The notes beneath the pieces were generated by a model. It saw only the letters and a program-made list of their open reading frames with translations, did not search any database and was not told the DNA's origin. Below are positions 5,686 through 6,201 of a stretch of 6,201 nt of DNA, piece by piece (positions within the stretch are counted from its first letter, which is position 1; every line of letters starts with the position of its first letter). A program made the translations under genes and the position numbers. Origin of the DNA: an uncultured Roseburia sp. (lineage in GTDB: Bacteria > Bacillota > Clostridia > Lachnospirales > Lachnospiraceae); the NCBI GenBank assembly GCA_934307185.1, contig CAKRCJ010000142.1, positions 1 to 6,201 of the forward strand, written 5' to 3'.

Positions 5686-6201
5686 ATACGGTAAGTTCCT
5701 TTTGTTGTTGTTTTAATGGAATAGAGAAGGTCATCCGCGTGTTTTATCATCTTCGTCATATCCTCTTCTGTCTGAATGTCAGCTGATGCCGCAATCCCGA
5801 TTGAACAGGATATCTGATACTTCTTATCAATCACAATCTCTTTTCCAAGTTTATTGCATATTTCTTCCGCAAATCCACCAGACTGCTCAATCTGCCTGTA
5901 AATTTCTTTTGCCTTTTCCTCAAAAACCTCTTTTTGGTCTGTATAAAGGAAAATCAGGAATTCATCACCGCCATACCGGCAGACAAAACCATCCTCCCCA
6001 CAGACTTCGCGGAAAATATGCGCCATTTCCACGAGAACAAAATCTCCCACGTCATGACCATAGGTATCATTATAATGTTTGAAATTATCCAGGTCAATAA
6101 ACATTATTCCAAGCTTCGGCAGTCTCTTTTCCTGCCGGATTTCCTCTAATATCTCACCAATCCTGCGGTAGAAGCCTTCTCTGTTAAAAATACCCGTGAG
6201 C
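5682..6201 (-). CDS. GGDEF-domain protein, probable diguanylate cyclase, C-terminal part
   Basis: The reading frame is open to the right edge, so the Met at 6104 is internal: upstream codons continue the domain with LTGIFNREGF, the usual GGDEF opening. About 172 residues are visible, essentially one complete GGDEF domain ending at the C-terminus. Key residues of active cyclases are present: Asp36 in FIDLDNFK, Asn44 and Asp53 in NDTYGHDVGD (visible-fragment numbering), and an intact GGDEF at 77-81. These positions match the spacing in PleD. The product would be c-di-GMP from two GTP. The inhibitory RxxD site expected five residues before GGDEF is absent (GEDG there), so feedback inhibition through that site is unlikely. 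Any sensory or membrane domain lies outside the window. The stop overlaps the cca start by four bases, implying co-transcription and coupled translation. Confidence 0.92.
   Translation of the reverse strand, partial: LTGIFNREGFYRRIGEILEEIRQEKRLPKLGIMFIDLDNFKHYNDTYGHDVGDFVLVEMAHIFREVCGEDGFVCRYGGDEFLIFLYTDQKEVFEEKAKEIYRQIEQSGGFAEEICNKLGKEIVIDKKYQISCSIGIAASADIQTEEDMTKMIKHADDLLYSIKTTTKGTYRI

Overview
The window looks like chromosome from a low-to-mid GC, spore-forming member of the Clostridia, most likely Lachnospiraceae. The grounds are the style of the proteins (an HD-containing CCA-adding enzyme, a CotS-family kinase-like protein, a PgcA-type phosphoglucomutase, and an HU protein beginning MNKAELVAA), strong AGGAGG-type ribosome binding sites, and use of a TTG start. 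The species cannot be named from this sequence alone.

Every supported gene lies on the minus strand, so transcription runs from position 6201 down to 1. In that order the genes are: the 3' part of a GGDEF-domain protein (cut by the right edge); cca, which overlaps it by four bases; a CotS/aminoglycoside-phosphotransferase-fold protein 77 nt further on; a lipoprotein with PEGA-type repeats and a Ser/Thr/Glu-rich tail 45 nt further on; a phosphoglucomutase/phosphomannomutase 84 nt further on; and, after a 149-nt gap holding a near-consensus promoter, the first nine codons of an HU-type DNA-binding protein (cut by the left edge). No plus-strand gene, RNA gene, mobile element, CRISPR array or long repeat was found.

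The spacing suggests one polycistronic stretch from the GGDEF gene through cca and probably into the CotS-like gene and the lipoprotein. The phosphoglucomutase may have a weak promoter of its own, and HU clearly starts a new transcription unit. The genes are functionally mixed: c-di-GMP signalling, tRNA 3'-end maturation, a spore-coat-associated kinase fold, an envelope lipoprotein, and sugar-phosphate metabolism feeding envelope precursors.

Most of this is ordinary core-genome content. Three things merit a second look. The cca-CotS junction can fold so that the CotS-like ribosome binding site is paired with sequence starting at the cca stop codon. The CotS-like protein has Asn at both positions of the metal-binding Asp motif expected in active kinases of its fold. 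The PEGA lipoprotein sits next to it and has no known function. No new defence system or mobile system is visible.
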